From Algiphilus sp. (lineage in GTDB: Bacteria > Pseudomonadota > Gammaproteobacteria > Nevskiales > Nevskiaceae), in NCBI RefSeq assembly GCF_023145115.1, contig NZ_JAGLEJ010000042.1:1-56290 (forward strand): a stretch of 56,290 nt of DNA, in the 5' to 3' direction. The translations under genes were made by a program, and so were the position numbers. The notes below the pieces were generated by a model. It was not told the origin of the DNA. It worked only from the letters and a program-made list of their open reading frames with translations, and did not search any database. How positions within the stretch are numbered: position 1 is the first letter of the stretch; each line of letters opens with the position of its first letter. Positions 6,564 through 15,267 of this stretch are shown in pieces.

Positions 6564-8606
6564 TCATTGCAACAGCGTCTGCAGCTGCTCCCAGTCGATC
6601 ACGGTCACGCCCAGGCTATTCGCCTTCTCCAGCTTGCTGCCGGCGTTTTCGCCGGCCAGCAGGTAGTCGGTGTTCTTCGAGACCGAGCTTGAGACCGCCC
6701 CGCCCTGGCTCTTGATGAGTGCGGCGGCGGCGTCGCGGGTGACGTCGGGCAGCGTGCCGGTAATGACGAAGCGCAGGCCGGCCAGGGCGTCGCCGCGCGG
6801 GGTTCGGGGCTCGGGCCAGTGGATGCCGGCGGCCAGCAGGGCGTCGATGACGGCATGGTTGTGCGGTTCCTTGAAGAAGTCGCAGATCTCGGCGGCGACG
6901 ACGGGGCCGACATCCGCTACCGCGGTGAGCTGGGGGAAGCGCTTGGTGGCAGGCTTGGTGTCGCGCGTGCCGTCGTCGGCCGCGGCGGCTTCGCGCAGGG
7001 CCTCGATGCTGCCGAAGTGCTCGGCCAGGGCCTGGGCGGTGCTTTCGCCGACATCCGGGATGCCCAGCGCGAAGAGGAAGCGCGCCAGCGTGGTGTTGCG
7101 GCTCTTGTCGATGGCGGCCAGAAGATTGTCGGCGGACTTGTCCGCCATGCGCTCCAGGCCCAGCAGAGTGTCCTTGTCCAGCTGGTAGAGGTCGGCCGGG
7201 GTTTCGACCAGTTCCTTGTCCAGCAGCTGGGTGAGGATCTTGTCCCCCAGCCCGTCGATGTCCATGGCGCGGCGGGAAACGAAGTGCGCCAGCGCGGCGT
7301 GGCGCTGCGCCGGGCAGGACAGGCCGTTGGTGCAGCGCGCGACGACCTCGCCTTCCGGGCGCGCGACTTCGGCGCCGCAAACCGGGCAGTGGCCCGGCAT
7401 CTGCGCGCGTTGGGCGTTCTCGGGGCGCTTGTCCGGCAGGGCACGGACGACCTCGGGAATGACGTCGCCGGCACGGCGCAGCACAACGGTATCGCCGATG
7501 TGAATATCCTTGCGCAGCATCTCGTCGGCGTTGTGCAGCGTGGCGTTGGACACCGTCGCGCCGCCGACGAATACCGGCTTCAGCCGCGCCACCGGGGTGA
7601 CGGCGCCGGTGCGGCCGACCTGGAACTCGACCGCCTCCAGCACGGTTTCGGCCTCCTCGGCCGGGAACTTGTGCGCAATGGCCCAGCGCGGCGTGCGCGA
7701 CAGGGTGCCGGCTTCCTCGCGCAGGGCAATGTTGTCCAGCTTGTAGACGACGCCGTCGATGGCGACATCCATGCCGTGGCGCGCTTCCAGCAGCTTGTCG
7801 TAGTGCGCCAGGCAGCCTTCGACGCCCTGCACGCGCGCGGCGTAGTCGCTGGTGACGAAGCCCCACTGCGCCAGCCGCGCGATCAGCTCGGCCTGCGTGG
7901 CCACGCCCAGCTCGGCCTCGCCGCTGCCCAGCGCATAGGCCATGAAGGACAGCGGCCGGCGCGCGGTGACGGCGGGGTCGATCTGGCGCAGGCTGCCGGC
8001 GGCGGCGTTGCGCGGGTTGACGAAGGTTTTTTCGCCGTTCTCGGCCAGCGCGGCGTTCATGCGCTCGAAGGCGGGCTGCGGCATGACGACCTCGCCGCGC
8101 ACTTCCACCAGCGCGGGGGCGTCGTCGCCCAGCTTCAGCGGGATGTCGCGCACGGTGCGCAGGTTGGCGGTGATGTCCTCGCCGGTACGGCCGTCGCCGC
8201 GGGTGGCGCCCTGCGTGAAGCGGCCGTGCTCGTAGCGCAGCGTGACGGCGGCGCCGTCGTACTTGGGCTCGGCGAAGTAGGCGAGCGCCTCGCCGCCCAC
8301 CAGGTCGCGCAGGCGGCGGTCGAATTCGCGCACCTCGTCGGCATCGAAGGCGTTGCCAAGCGACAGCATGGGCGTGCTGTGCTGCACCGGCGAGAAGGCA
8401 TCCGACGGCGGCGCGCCCACGCGCTGGGTGGGCGAATCCTCGGACTGCAGCTCGGGATGGGCGCGCTCCAGATCGACCAGCTCGCGGAAGAGCCGGTCGT
8501 ACTCGGCGTCGCTGATCGCGGGGCTGTCTTCCTGGTAGTAGCGGCGGTCGTGGGCGCGGATGGTCTCGCGCAGCTCGGCCGCGCGCGCCTGCGCCTGCTC
8601 GCTCAT
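6564..8606 (-). CDS. ligA: NAD-dependent DNA ligase LigA
   Basis: This 680-residue enzyme seals nicks in replication and repair using NAD+. The adenylation lysine is K115 in EPKYDG. Domain order is Ia (YYxxDxPxISDAEYD, residues 23-37), adenylation, OB fold, the four-Cys zinc finger CPVC...CTNGLSC, helix-hairpin-helix repeats and a C-terminal BRCT (FVITGTL ... TDYLLAGENAGSKLEKA). Length is normal. The ATG overlaps the zipA stop (ATGA). It is the last gene of an smc-zipA-ligA operon, a common gammaproteobacterial arrangement. The frame stays open upstream of 8606 only as read-through inside zipA. Confidence 0.97.
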   Translation of the reverse strand: MSEQAQARAAELRETIRAHDRRYYQEDSPAISDAEYDRLFRELVDLERAHPELQSEDSPTQRVGAPPSDAFSPVQHSTPMLSLGNAFDADEVREFDRRLRDLVGGEALAYFAEPKYDGAAVTLRYEHGRFTQGATRGDGRTGEDITANLRTVRDIPLKLGDDAPALVEVRGEVVMPQPAFERMNAALAENGEKTFVNPRNAAAGSLRQIDPAVTARRPLSFMAYALGSGEAELGVATQAELIARLAQWGFVTSDYAARVQGVEGCLAHYDKLLEARHGMDVAIDGVVYKLDNIALREEAGTLSRTPRWAIAHKFPAEEAETVLEAVEFQVGRTGAVTPVARLKPVFVGGATVSNATLHNADEMLRKDIHIGDTVVLRRAGDVIPEVVRALPDKRPENAQRAQMPGHCPVCGAEVARPEGEVVARCTNGLSCPAQRHAALAHFVSRRAMDIDGLGDKILTQLLDKELVETPADLYQLDKDTLLGLERMADKSADNLLAAIDKSRNTTLARFLFALGIPDVGESTAQALAEHFGSIEALREAAAADDGTRDTKPATKRFPQLTAVADVGPVVAAEICDFFKEPHNHAVIDALLAAGIHWPEPRTPRGDALAGLRFVITGTLPDVTRDAAAALIKSQGGAVSSSVSKNTDYLLAGENAGSKLEKANSLGVTVIDWEQLQTLLQ

Positions 8607-9310
8607 GCCTGCCGGTTGTGCCAGTCCAAGACTTCGGCGCGCAGCCGCTCGGCGCCGTCGGCTTCCAGCGGGCGGCGCTGGTCGTCGAGCACCACCGCGT
8701 CCAGCGATTCGGCAAGGCGGCTGGCGGTCGACAGCAGGTCGTCGAAGGTGGCGACCGGGTCGTCGGCGGTATCCAGCAGCGCGAACAGGCTCAGGCCGGG
8801 GGTCTCGAAGCGGTCGGCTTCGCCCGGGTCGAGGTGGCCGGGCTTGCGCATGTTGGCGACGTGGAACCAGGTCTGCCCGCCGACGCGGCGCTCGTAGGTC
8901 AGGCGCTCGCCGGGCTCGAGGCCGAGGGCGTGCAGCTGACGGTGGATGATCTCGCCGGCGATGGCCTCGCCTTCGCGCTGCAGCACGAACAGCGACACGA
9001 TGCATTCCTCCTTCGACGCCGGCCGCGGCTCGGCGGCGGGCGGGGCCTGCGTCCCGGGGTCCGCTTCCGGCGCGGGCGGAATCGCGGGCTCCTCGCGCGC
9101 CGTGCCGGCACGGCGCGGCTCGCTGACGCCGAATTCGTCGAAGCGGCCGGCGGCGCTGCCGGAGCCGAGCAGGTCGAGCTGCTCCTCGTCCCCGTCCACG
9201 CGCGGCGCCTTGCGCTCGCGCGGCGCCTCGTTGCGCTTGTAGCTGACGAACCCGACCGCCGCGATGGCGATCAGCGTGAGAATGAGCAGCGACAGTTGCA
9301 GTGCAGTCAA
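8603..9310 (-). CDS. zipA: Cell division protein ZipA
   Basis: This 235-residue inner-membrane protein tethers FtsZ at the septum. An N-terminal membrane anchor lies at about residues 3-22 (LQLSLLILTLIAIAAVGFVS). A charged, Pro/Ala-rich linker reaches to about residue 95, followed by the FtsZ-binding C-terminal domain (IVSLFVLQREGEAIAG ... GLSLFALLD ... LAESLDAVVLDD). The start is a TTG at 9310 overlapping the smc stop (TTGA); no ATG is available before the anchor. This unusual start implies translational coupling to smc. The linker is short for the family. Confidence 0.9.
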   Translation of the reverse strand: MTALQLSLLILTLIAIAAVGFVSYKRNEAPRERKAPRVDGDEEQLDLLGSGSAAGRFDEFGVSEPRRAGTAREEPAIPPAPEADPGTQAPPAAEPRPASKEECIVSLFVLQREGEAIAGEIIHRQLHALGLEPGERLTYERRVGGQTWFHVANMRKPGHLDPGEADRFETPGLSLFALLDTADDPVATFDDLLSTASRLAESLDAVVLDDQRRPLEADGAERLRAEVLDWHNRQA

Positions 9311-12300
9311 GCGGCTTCTCCGGCCAGGCTGGCGGCTTCCTGCACGTTGACGCTCACCAGGCGCGAGCTCCCCGGCTCGGCCATGGTCACACCGTGCAGA
9401 TGCTCGGCAAGCGCCATCGTGATCTTGTTGTGGGTAATGATGACAAACTGGACGTTGGCCGACATTTCCCGGATGACGTCGCAGAACCGGGTCACGTTGG
9501 CGTCGTCGAGCGGGGCGTCGACCTCGTCGAGCAGGCAGAAGGGTGCCGGATTCAGCTCGAACAGCGCCAGCAGCAGCGCCACCGCCGTCATCGCCTTCTC
9601 GCCGCCCGACAGCAGGTGGATGGTGGTATTCCGCTTGCCGGGCGGCCGCGCCATGACGCGCACGCCGGCCGAAAGCAGATCGTCGTCGGTCAGCTCCAGC
9701 GATGCCTCGCCGCCGCCGAACAGGCGCGGGAAGCGCGCCGAGAAGCGCTCGTTGACCTTGTCGAAGGTCTCGCGAAAACGGGCCTTGGTCTCGCGGTCGA
9801 TCTTGCGGATGGCCTCTTCCAGCGTCTCCAGCGCCTCGGTGATGTCGGCGTGCTGCTTCGCCAGGTCCTCGGCGCGCTCCTGGGTCTCGGCGAGCTCGTC
9901 GATGGCCGCGAGGTTGATGGCCCCCAGCCGCTCGATGCGGCGCTGCAGTTGCGCCAGCCGCTCCTGCCACTGCTCGGCATCGGCGTTCTCGTCGAGCCCT
10001 TCGGCCACTTCGGCGCGGGTGACGCCGAACTCCTCGAAGCGGGCGGCCAGGGTCTGACGCCGTGAATCGAGCGTGCCGTGCTCCAGGCGGGCTTCCTGGA
10101 GCGCGTTCTGTACCTGCTCGCGCTCGCCCTGCGCGGTCTGCTCGGCCGTCCGGGTCTCGGCCAGCGCCTGCTCGCCGGCTTCCATGCGGCGGCGCGCCTC
10201 GGCGAAGGCCTCGCGCGTCTGCTGCTGCTTCTCCTGGGCGACCCGGACCTGCTCCTGGGCCTGCTCCACGGCGGCGTCGCGGGCGGGCTCGTCGCGGCGG
10301 GCGGCCAGCGACTCGGCGAGCTGGCGCGCGCGGTTGGCCGATTCCTCGGCCTGGCGCGCGGCCGACTGCGCCTCGCTGCGGGCAGCGGCCAGCCGGGCCT
10401 GCAGGTCGGACTGGCTGCGTTCCAGCTCGGCCAGCGCGCGGCGGGCGGCGTCGCGCTCCTCGCGTGCCTTCTGCACGGCGCCGGCGAGCTGCTCGCGCTC
10501 GCTCGCCAGGGTCTGGGTGCGCGCCTCGAGCGTGCTCACCGTCTCGCGCAGCGCCGCACAGTCGGCGGTGCGCTGCTCGAAGTCGCGCTCGACCTCGGCC
10601 AGCGCCTCGTCGATGCGCTGACGCTGCGCGGTGCGGTTGTCGAATTCCTGCTGTGCCTTGTGCTCGGCGGACTGGGCCTGGACGTGCGCCTCGCGGGCGC
10701 GCTCGGCCTCGGCCGCCGCCGCGCGGCGGGCCGCCACCGCCTCGGACTGCACGCGTGCGGCTTCTTCGGCCTCGTGCTCCAGGCGCTGCAGGCGCTGGTC
10801 CTCGTCGGCGAGCGCGGACTCGATGGCCTCGAGCCGGCGGGTGCGCGCGATGACGCCCTCGCCTCCTCCGCGCGGCGGGGTGCGCAGCCAGCCGCGGGCG
10901 CGCCACACGCCGTCGGGGGTGATGACGCTGGCGGATTCGTCCAGCTCGGCGAGCAGCCGCTCGGCGGTAGCGGCTTCATCCGCGCAGCGGATGCCGGTCA
11001 GCAGCGCGCGGACGGCCGCCGGGCCGTCGACACGCGCGGCAAGCGAACCGGCATCGGCAGTGACGGCGTCGCCACCGGTGCGCACCACGGCCGCGCCGGC
11101 CTCGGGCGCCTGTCCGACGGCGGCCAGCGCCGTCTGCAGATCGTCCGCCAGCGGCGCCTGCAGCAGGCGCCCCAGCACGTGCTCGGCGGCGGTCTCCCAG
11201 CCTTCCGCAACGCGGATGCCCTGCCCGACGCGCCGCGCCTCGCCAAGGCCGACGGCGTGCACCCAGTCGTGCAGCGCGGGGTCGTCCTCGCCGAGGGCCG
11301 CCGCCTGCAGCGTCTGCAGCGAGGTGCGTTCGCTGCTGAGTCGGGTGTGCTCGGCACGGCATTCGGCGAGCGCGGACTGCGCCTCGTTGCGGGCGTGCTC
11401 GCTGTGCTCGGCGTGGGTCTCGGCGGTCTCGGCGGCTTCGCGGGCGACGCGCAGGGCCTCGGCGGCCCGGGCGGTGGCGCGGCGCCGTTCGGCGAGAGCC
11501 TCGGGGTCCGGCGCCGGGGTGCGCTCGCGATCGGCGTGCAGGCGCTTGCGCCGCTCGTCGAGCTGGTTGAGCGCGTGCTCGCGCTCGCGCAGGCGCGTGC
11601 GCTCGCCGGTGAGCTGTTCCAGCGGCTCGCGGCTGTCGGCGTCGTGCTTCTCCAGCGCCTCGGCCGCGCGGCTCGCGGTGGCCTCGGCCGTTTCCAGCGC
11701 CTCGCCGGCCTGCTGGTGGCGCCCGGCGGCGGCGTCGAGCTCGGCCTGCAGCTGCTGCTCGCGCGTACCGGCCTGCTCGGCCTGCTCGGCGGCCTCGGCG
11801 CGGCGCTTCTCGGCGCGCTGCTGCTCGTCGTCCAGCGAGGCGATCTCGCGCTGGCGCATCTCGGCCAGCTCGCGGGCGTGGCGCAGGGCCTGATCGGTGC
11901 GCGAGGTCTCGGCCTCGGCGGCGTAGTGGGCGCTCTGCGCCTCGTTGAAGGCACCGCGCGCGGATTCCAGGTCCGCCTCGGCGCGCAGGCGGTTGTTGCG
12001 GGCGGTGTCGAGGGCGTTGCGGGCGCGCAGATCGGCGGCCTCGCCCTCGCGCACCTTCTCGGCGGCGGCCTCGGCCTGGGCCTCGGTGTCGCGCGTGTTG
12101 AGGAAGTGGATCTCGACCTTGAGCCGGGCCTCCTCCTCGCGATAGCGCTTGTACTTCTTCGCGTTCTCGGCCTGGCGCTCCAGGGCGCGGGCGCGCGCCT
12201 GCACCTCGCCGCAGAGGTCGTCGAGGCGCGACAGGTTCTCGCGCGTGCTGCGGATGCGCGACTCGGTCTCGCGGCGCCGCTCGCGGTAGCGCGAGATGCC

Positions 12301-12807
12301 GGCGGCCTCCTCCAGCCACTGGCGCAGTTCCTCGGGCTTGGCCTCGATCATGCGCGAGACCATGCCCTGCTCGATGATGGCGTAGCCGGAGCGCGCGCCC
12401 AGGCCGGTGCCCAGGAAGAGGTCGACGATGTCGCGGCGCAGGCACTTGGCGCCGTTGAGGAAGTACTGCGACTGGCCGTCGCGCGTCAGCTCGCGCCGCA
12501 CCGCGACTTCGGTGTAGTGCGCGTAGGGCCCCTGCAGCGTCTGGTCGCTGTTGTCGAAGGCGAGCTCGACCGAGGCCCGCCCCACCGGCTTGCGCGAGCG
12601 CGAGCCGTTGAAGATGACGTCCTCCGACGACGACGAGCGCAGCTGCTTCATGCTGGATTCGCCCAGCACCCAGCGCACCGCGTCGATGATGTTGGACTTG
12701 CCGCAGCCATTGGGGCCGACCACCGACGTGAGGTTCGACGGCAGCGGCAGCGTGGTCACGTCCACGAAGGACTTGAATCCGGCGAGCTTGATCTGGGACA
12801 GACGCAT
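9307..12807 (-). CDS. smc: Chromosome segregation protein SMC
   Basis: This 1166-residue ATPase compacts and segregates the chromosome. It has Walker A GPNGCGKSN at residues 32-40, long Glu/Arg/Ala-rich coiled coils on both sides of a hinge (about residues 500-650), and the signature LLSGGEKAMTAVAL with Walker B CLLDEVDAPLDDAN near the C-terminus. It is the first gene of the operon with zipA and ligA. smc in a gammaproteobacterium (rather than mukB) argues against an enteric relative. The promoter should lie in the 176 bp divergent gap with queF. Confidence 0.97.
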   Translation of the reverse strand: MRLSQIKLAGFKSFVDVTTLPLPSNLTSVVGPNGCGKSNIIDAVRWVLGESSMKQLRSSSSEDVIFNGSRSRKPVGRASVELAFDNSDQTLQGPYAHYTEVAVRRELTRDGQSQYFLNGAKCLRRDIVDLFLGTGLGARSGYAIIEQGMVSRMIEAKPEELRQWLEEAAGISRYRERRRETESRIRSTRENLSRLDDLCGEVQARARALERQAENAKKYKRYREEEARLKVEIHFLNTRDTEAQAEAAAEKVREGEAADLRARNALDTARNNRLRAEADLESARGAFNEAQSAHYAAEAETSRTDQALRHARELAEMRQREIASLDDEQQRAEKRRAEAAEQAEQAGTREQQLQAELDAAAGRHQQAGEALETAEATASRAAEALEKHDADSREPLEQLTGERTRLREREHALNQLDERRKRLHADRERTPAPDPEALAERRRATARAAEALRVAREAAETAETHAEHSEHARNEAQSALAECRAEHTRLSSERTSLQTLQAAALGEDDPALHDWVHAVGLGEARRVGQGIRVAEGWETAAEHVLGRLLQAPLADDLQTALAAVGQAPEAGAAVVRTGGDAVTADAGSLAARVDGPAAVRALLTGIRCADEAATAERLLAELDESASVITPDGVWRARGWLRTPPRGGGEGVIARTRRLEAIESALADEDQRLQRLEHEAEEAARVQSEAVAARRAAAAEAERAREAHVQAQSAEHKAQQEFDNRTAQRQRIDEALAEVERDFEQRTADCAALRETVSTLEARTQTLASEREQLAGAVQKAREERDAARRALAELERSQSDLQARLAAARSEAQSAARQAEESANRARQLAESLAARRDEPARDAAVEQAQEQVRVAQEKQQQTREAFAEARRRMEAGEQALAETRTAEQTAQGEREQVQNALQEARLEHGTLDSRRQTLAARFEEFGVTRAEVAEGLDENADAEQWQERLAQLQRRIERLGAINLAAIDELAETQERAEDLAKQHADITEALETLEEAIRKIDRETKARFRETFDKVNERFSARFPRLFGGGEASLELTDDDLLSAGVRVMARPPGKRNTTIHLLSGGEKAMTAVALLLALFELNPAPFCLLDEVDAPLDDANVTRFCDVIREMSANVQFVIITHNKITMALAEHLHGVTMAEPGSSRLVSVNVQEAASLAGEAA

Positions 12808-12877
12808 GCGACGGAGTTGCGGTCACCGGAGACGGTCGGGTGCATGGCCCGGCGGCGGGTGCACCATCCGGGGTCGT

Positions 12878-12889
12878 TACACTAGTGTA
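12878..12889. promoter_or_regulatory. Palindrome in the smc-queF divergent gap
   Basis: TACACTAGTGTA is a perfect 12-bp palindrome about 70 bp upstream of smc and 95 bp upstream of queF. TACACT on either strand could also serve as a -10 element. I see no convincing matching -35, so this is only a possible operator or overlapping promoter. Confidence 0.3.
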
Positions 12890-12983
12890 GTGCTTCGACG
12901 CGGATCGACCCGTTGGCCTGCACGCACGCCGTGCGGATTGGGCTGGTTTAGCATGAGCGCCCCTCGTGACCCGCCGCCACCGG

Positions 12984-13412
12984 ATGACCACCCAGCCCTC
13001 GCGCCAGCTCGAAAGCTTCGACAACCCCAACCCGGAGCGCGACTACTGCATCCGGATGCGGCTGCCCGAGTTCACCTGCCTGTGCCCGAAGACGGGGCAG
13101 CCCGATTTCGGAACGCTGTACCTGGAATACGTGCCGGACGCGCACTGCCTCGAGCTCAAGGCGCTGAAGCTCTACATCTGGTCGTTCCGCGACGAGGGCC
13201 ACTTCCACGAGGCCGTCACCAACCGCATGCTGGACGACTTCGTCGCCGCCGTGGCGCCGCGCTTCATGCGGCTGACGGCGGTGTTCAACGTCCGCGGCGG
13301 CGTCTACACGCACGTCACGGCCGAGCACCGCGCACCGGGCTGGAACGGCACGCTGCCACCGGCCGCCTGGCACGACGACCCCAACGCCAACGCAGTGCCG
13401 GGGCGCGGCTGA
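12984..13412 (+). CDS. queF: NADPH-dependent 7-cyano-7-deazaguanine reductase QueF (short form)
   Basis: This 142-residue enzyme reduces preQ0 to preQ1 in queuosine biosynthesis. The T-fold motif FTCLCPKTGQPDF carries the nucleophilic Cys34, and SFRDEGHFHEA is the NADPH/substrate motif. The length fits the short Bacillus-type form, not the long E. coli form. I chose ATG 12984 (MTTQPSRQLESF) because related proteins begin this way; a GTG at 12966 in the same frame would add six residues. A PTPS/QueD-like gene lies at 29.4 kb but is not linked. Confidence 0.95.
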   Translation: MTTQPSRQLESFDNPNPERDYCIRMRLPEFTCLCPKTGQPDFGTLYLEYVPDAHCLELKALKLYIWSFRDEGHFHEAVTNRMLDDFVAAVAPRFMRLTAVFNVRGGVYTHVTAEHRAPGWNGTLPPAAWHDDPNANAVPGRG

Positions 13413-13502
13413 CCCCGCATTCTGCTTAATCAGAATCTACGATTCCCCGTCGTCCGGTGCGGGTGCAGCATGCGCATCCGAATGCGTGAAACCGCTAAGG
13501 CC

Positions 13503-13988
13503 ATGAAAACGCTTACCGAATACCTCGACGAGTACGGCATCAGCCACCGCAACCCGCTGAACCAGAAAATCCACTTCTTCTGCGTGCCGCTGATCTTCTT
13601 CGCCACCCTGGGCATCGCCTGGTGCCTGCCGCTGGGCGCCTGGATGGGCCTGGAAGCGCCGCTGGCGTACTGGGTCAACGGCGCCACCGTGGGCGCCACG
13701 CCGGCCGCCCTGTTCTACCTGATGCTGTCGCTGCGCGCCGCGCTGGTGATGGCCGCCTGGCTGGCGGTGAGCGTGCTGGGCATCGTCGCCATCGACGCCA
13801 GCCCGCTGTCGCTGCTGTGGACCTCGGTGGTCGTCTGGGTCGCGTCGTGGGCGGTGCAGTTCTACGGCCACGAGGTCGAGGGCGCCAAGCCCTCCTTCGC
13901 CAAGGACCTGCTGTTCCTGCTGATCGGCCCGCTGTTCGTGGTGGACGAACTCAGCGGCGGGTACTTCGCCGACCCGGCCGCGCGCTGA
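13503..13988 (+). CDS. DUF962 / Mpo1-like membrane protein
   Basis: This 161-residue protein begins with MKTLTEYLDEYGISHRNP, typical of the DUF962 family (yeast Mpo1 relatives, fatty-acid alpha-oxidation dioxygenases). The conserved His residues HRNPLNQKIH (near 15-24) and QFYGHEVEGAKP (near 118-130) are the expected metal-binding positions. Four hydrophobic segments suggest an inner-membrane protein. ATG 13503 is preceded by AAGG at 13496; the frame is open upstream to 13470 but without a better start. The biochemical role in bacteria is unproven. Confidence 0.88.
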   Translation: MKTLTEYLDEYGISHRNPLNQKIHFFCVPLIFFATLGIAWCLPLGAWMGLEAPLAYWVNGATVGATPAALFYLMLSLRAALVMAAWLAVSVLGIVAIDASPLSLLWTSVVVWVASWAVQFYGHEVEGAKPSFAKDLLFLLIGPLFVVDELSGGYFADPAAR

Positions 13989-14077
13989 CGCGACCTCCGC
14001 GCTGGCGCGCGGGCCCTCATCCCCGGCGCTCCTCCCGCAGGGATACGGGAGACCAGACTACAGGGGGCCCCACGAAA

Positions 14078-14152
14078 GGGGACAGTATACTTATTTCCTG
14101 GAACGCACTGCAGTTGCAGAGTCATATCAGGGGAAATAAGTATACTGTCCCC
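14078..14152. repeat. Long inverted repeat, GGGGACAGTATA family, full copy
   Basis: The left arm (14078-14098) and right arm (14132-14152) are 21 nt each and perfect complements, enclosing about 33 bp. The arms begin GGGGACAGTATACTTATTTCC. Other copies with variant arms lie at 21286 and 31459. Similar palindromes in other gammaproteobacteria accompany REP-associated tyrosine transposases; no transposase gene is in this window. Confidence 0.85.
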
Positions 14153-14160
14153 TTCCCTCC

Positions 14161-14216
14161 ATACTGTCCCCTTCCCCGTGGTGAGTCATATCACGGGGAA
14201 TAAGTATACTGTCCCC
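14161..14216. repeat. Partial copies of the GGGGACAGTATA repeat
   Basis: ATACTGTCCCC (14161-14171) is a right-arm fragment. It is followed by GAGTCATATCAC and AATAAGTATACTGTCCCC (14199-14216), repeating the loop and right arm of the full copy just upstream. This looks like a tandem partial duplication that lost its left arm. A small local hairpin CCCCGTG...CACGGGG forms instead. Confidence 0.75.
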
Positions 14217-14273
14217 CTCCCCCTCCTTCCCCCGTGGCCTTCTGCTTCTGCTCCTAGGCGACCGGGCTTGATC

Positions 14274-14300
14274 CCCTCTCCCCCGCGCTCGGCGAGAGGG
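14274..14300. repeat. CCCTCTCCC-type hairpin repeat
   Basis: CCCTCTCCC...GAGAGGG forms a short stem and is followed by GGTTGAGGGGG. Related elements lie at 21187-21225 and 21474-21497. This kind of intergenic GC-rich hairpin is widespread in high-GC gammaproteobacteria. Confidence 0.55.
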
Positions 14301-14336
14301 CCTGGTTGAGGGGGTGCCGGCGCCAGCCGGCCGGAC

Positions 14337-15128
14337 CTACGCCGACTCGGCGTGGCGCTCCTGCACGGCCCGGAGATCGGCGAGCGTCACCCAGCCGTCG
14401 TTCTGCAGCGGCGGCCGCGCCATGCTGGTCGGCGCTTCCGGTTCGCCGAGCGAGTCGACGATGAGCTCGGCGCCGGAGAAGTCCTCGTCGCGCGTGGTGG
14501 CGTTGAGCGTGACGACAGTCGCCAGTCCGGCCGTGAGCGCGGCGCTGAGCCCCAGCCGCGAGTCCTCCACCGCGACCGCCTCGACCGGCTCCACTTCCAT
14601 GCGCCGCAGGGCCTCGATGTAGAGGTCGGGCTCGGGCTTCTTGCGGAAGCCCTCGTCGCCGCAGATGACGACGTCCAGCGACTCGCCGATGGTCTTGCCG
14701 AGGCTGTGCCCGAGCACCGACGCCACCGTGCCGCGGCTGGCGTTGCTGACGATGGCGAGCTTGATGCCGGCGGCGCTGGCCTCGCCGATCAGGCGCTCGA
14801 CGCCGGGCCGCAGCGGGATCTCGCCGTTGCGCACGAGGTCGCGGAAATGCCGCGCCTTGCGCGCGTGCAGGTCCTGGATGAGCTCTTCCGGGTCGGTCGT
14901 CTCGATGGCCGCGCTGTCCGCCCAGTCGGGCTGGTAGTTGTCGAGGTAGTGGCGCAGTCGCTCGCGCCCGCCGCCGGGATGCTGCAGCAGGTCGCGGTAG
15001 AGCTTGGGCGTCCATTGCCAGGACAAACCGGCGTCGCGGAACGCGCGATTGTATGCGGGGCGATGACCGAGAGGCTCGGTATCCGCCAGCGTGCCGTCGA
15101 GATCGAAGCAGATCGCGCGCAGCATCAC
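14337..15128 (-). CDS. HAD-IA family phosphatase (CbbY/Gph-like)
   Basis: This 263-residue hydrolase has motif I FDLDGTLADTEP (nucleophile Asp9, acid/base Asp11), motif II IVSNAS, and motif III/IV region KKPEPDLY ... AVEDSRLGLSAA. A helical cap domain spans about residues 20-95. It resembles the CbbY/beta-phosphoglucomutase-like branch acting on small sugar phosphates; the substrate cannot be read from sequence. The gene is alone between a repeat region and divergent gluQ. Two ATGs are adjacent at the start, and either is possible. Confidence 0.88.
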   Translation of the reverse strand: MMLRAICFDLDGTLADTEPLGHRPAYNRAFRDAGLSWQWTPKLYRDLLQHPGGGRERLRHYLDNYQPDWADSAAIETTDPEELIQDLHARKARHFRDLVRNGEIPLRPGVERLIGEASAAGIKLAIVSNASRGTVASVLGHSLGKTIGESLDVVICGDEGFRKKPEPDLYIEALRRMEVEPVEAVAVEDSRLGLSAALTAGLATVVTLNATTRDEDFSGAELIVDSLGEPEAPTSMARPPLQNDGWVTLADLRAVQERHAESA

Positions 15129-15267
15129 CGCTTGGGCGGGGCGTAATGGCCTGTCGCCGTCTCCGGCGCCCGATTCGCCCGCATGCCTACCGAGTCGTTG
15201 TCCATCACTGTCGCTAGCTTAGCAACACGGCGCTACCGGCGCCGTTGCCGTGCCCTACCATGTCGTG

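Larger units (their letters stand above)
13989..14336. other. Repeat-filled intergenic region
   Basis: This 348 bp gap lies between convergent genes. It holds one full and one partial copy of the GGGGACAGTATA palindromic repeat (14078-14216) and a CCCTCTCCC hairpin (14274-14300). A weaker CCCTCATCCCC segment lies near 14013. I find no gene. Confidence 0.75.

Noticed and set aside
6819..8897. Long plus-strand open frame opposite ligA
   Set aside because: It is antisense to a certain gene. Composition reflects high-GC codon bias, and there are no domains or plausible start.
10078..12885. 935-codon plus-strand open frame opposite smc
   Set aside because: Leu/Gly/Ala-rich mirror of the SMC coiled coils; an artefact of GC-rich third positions.
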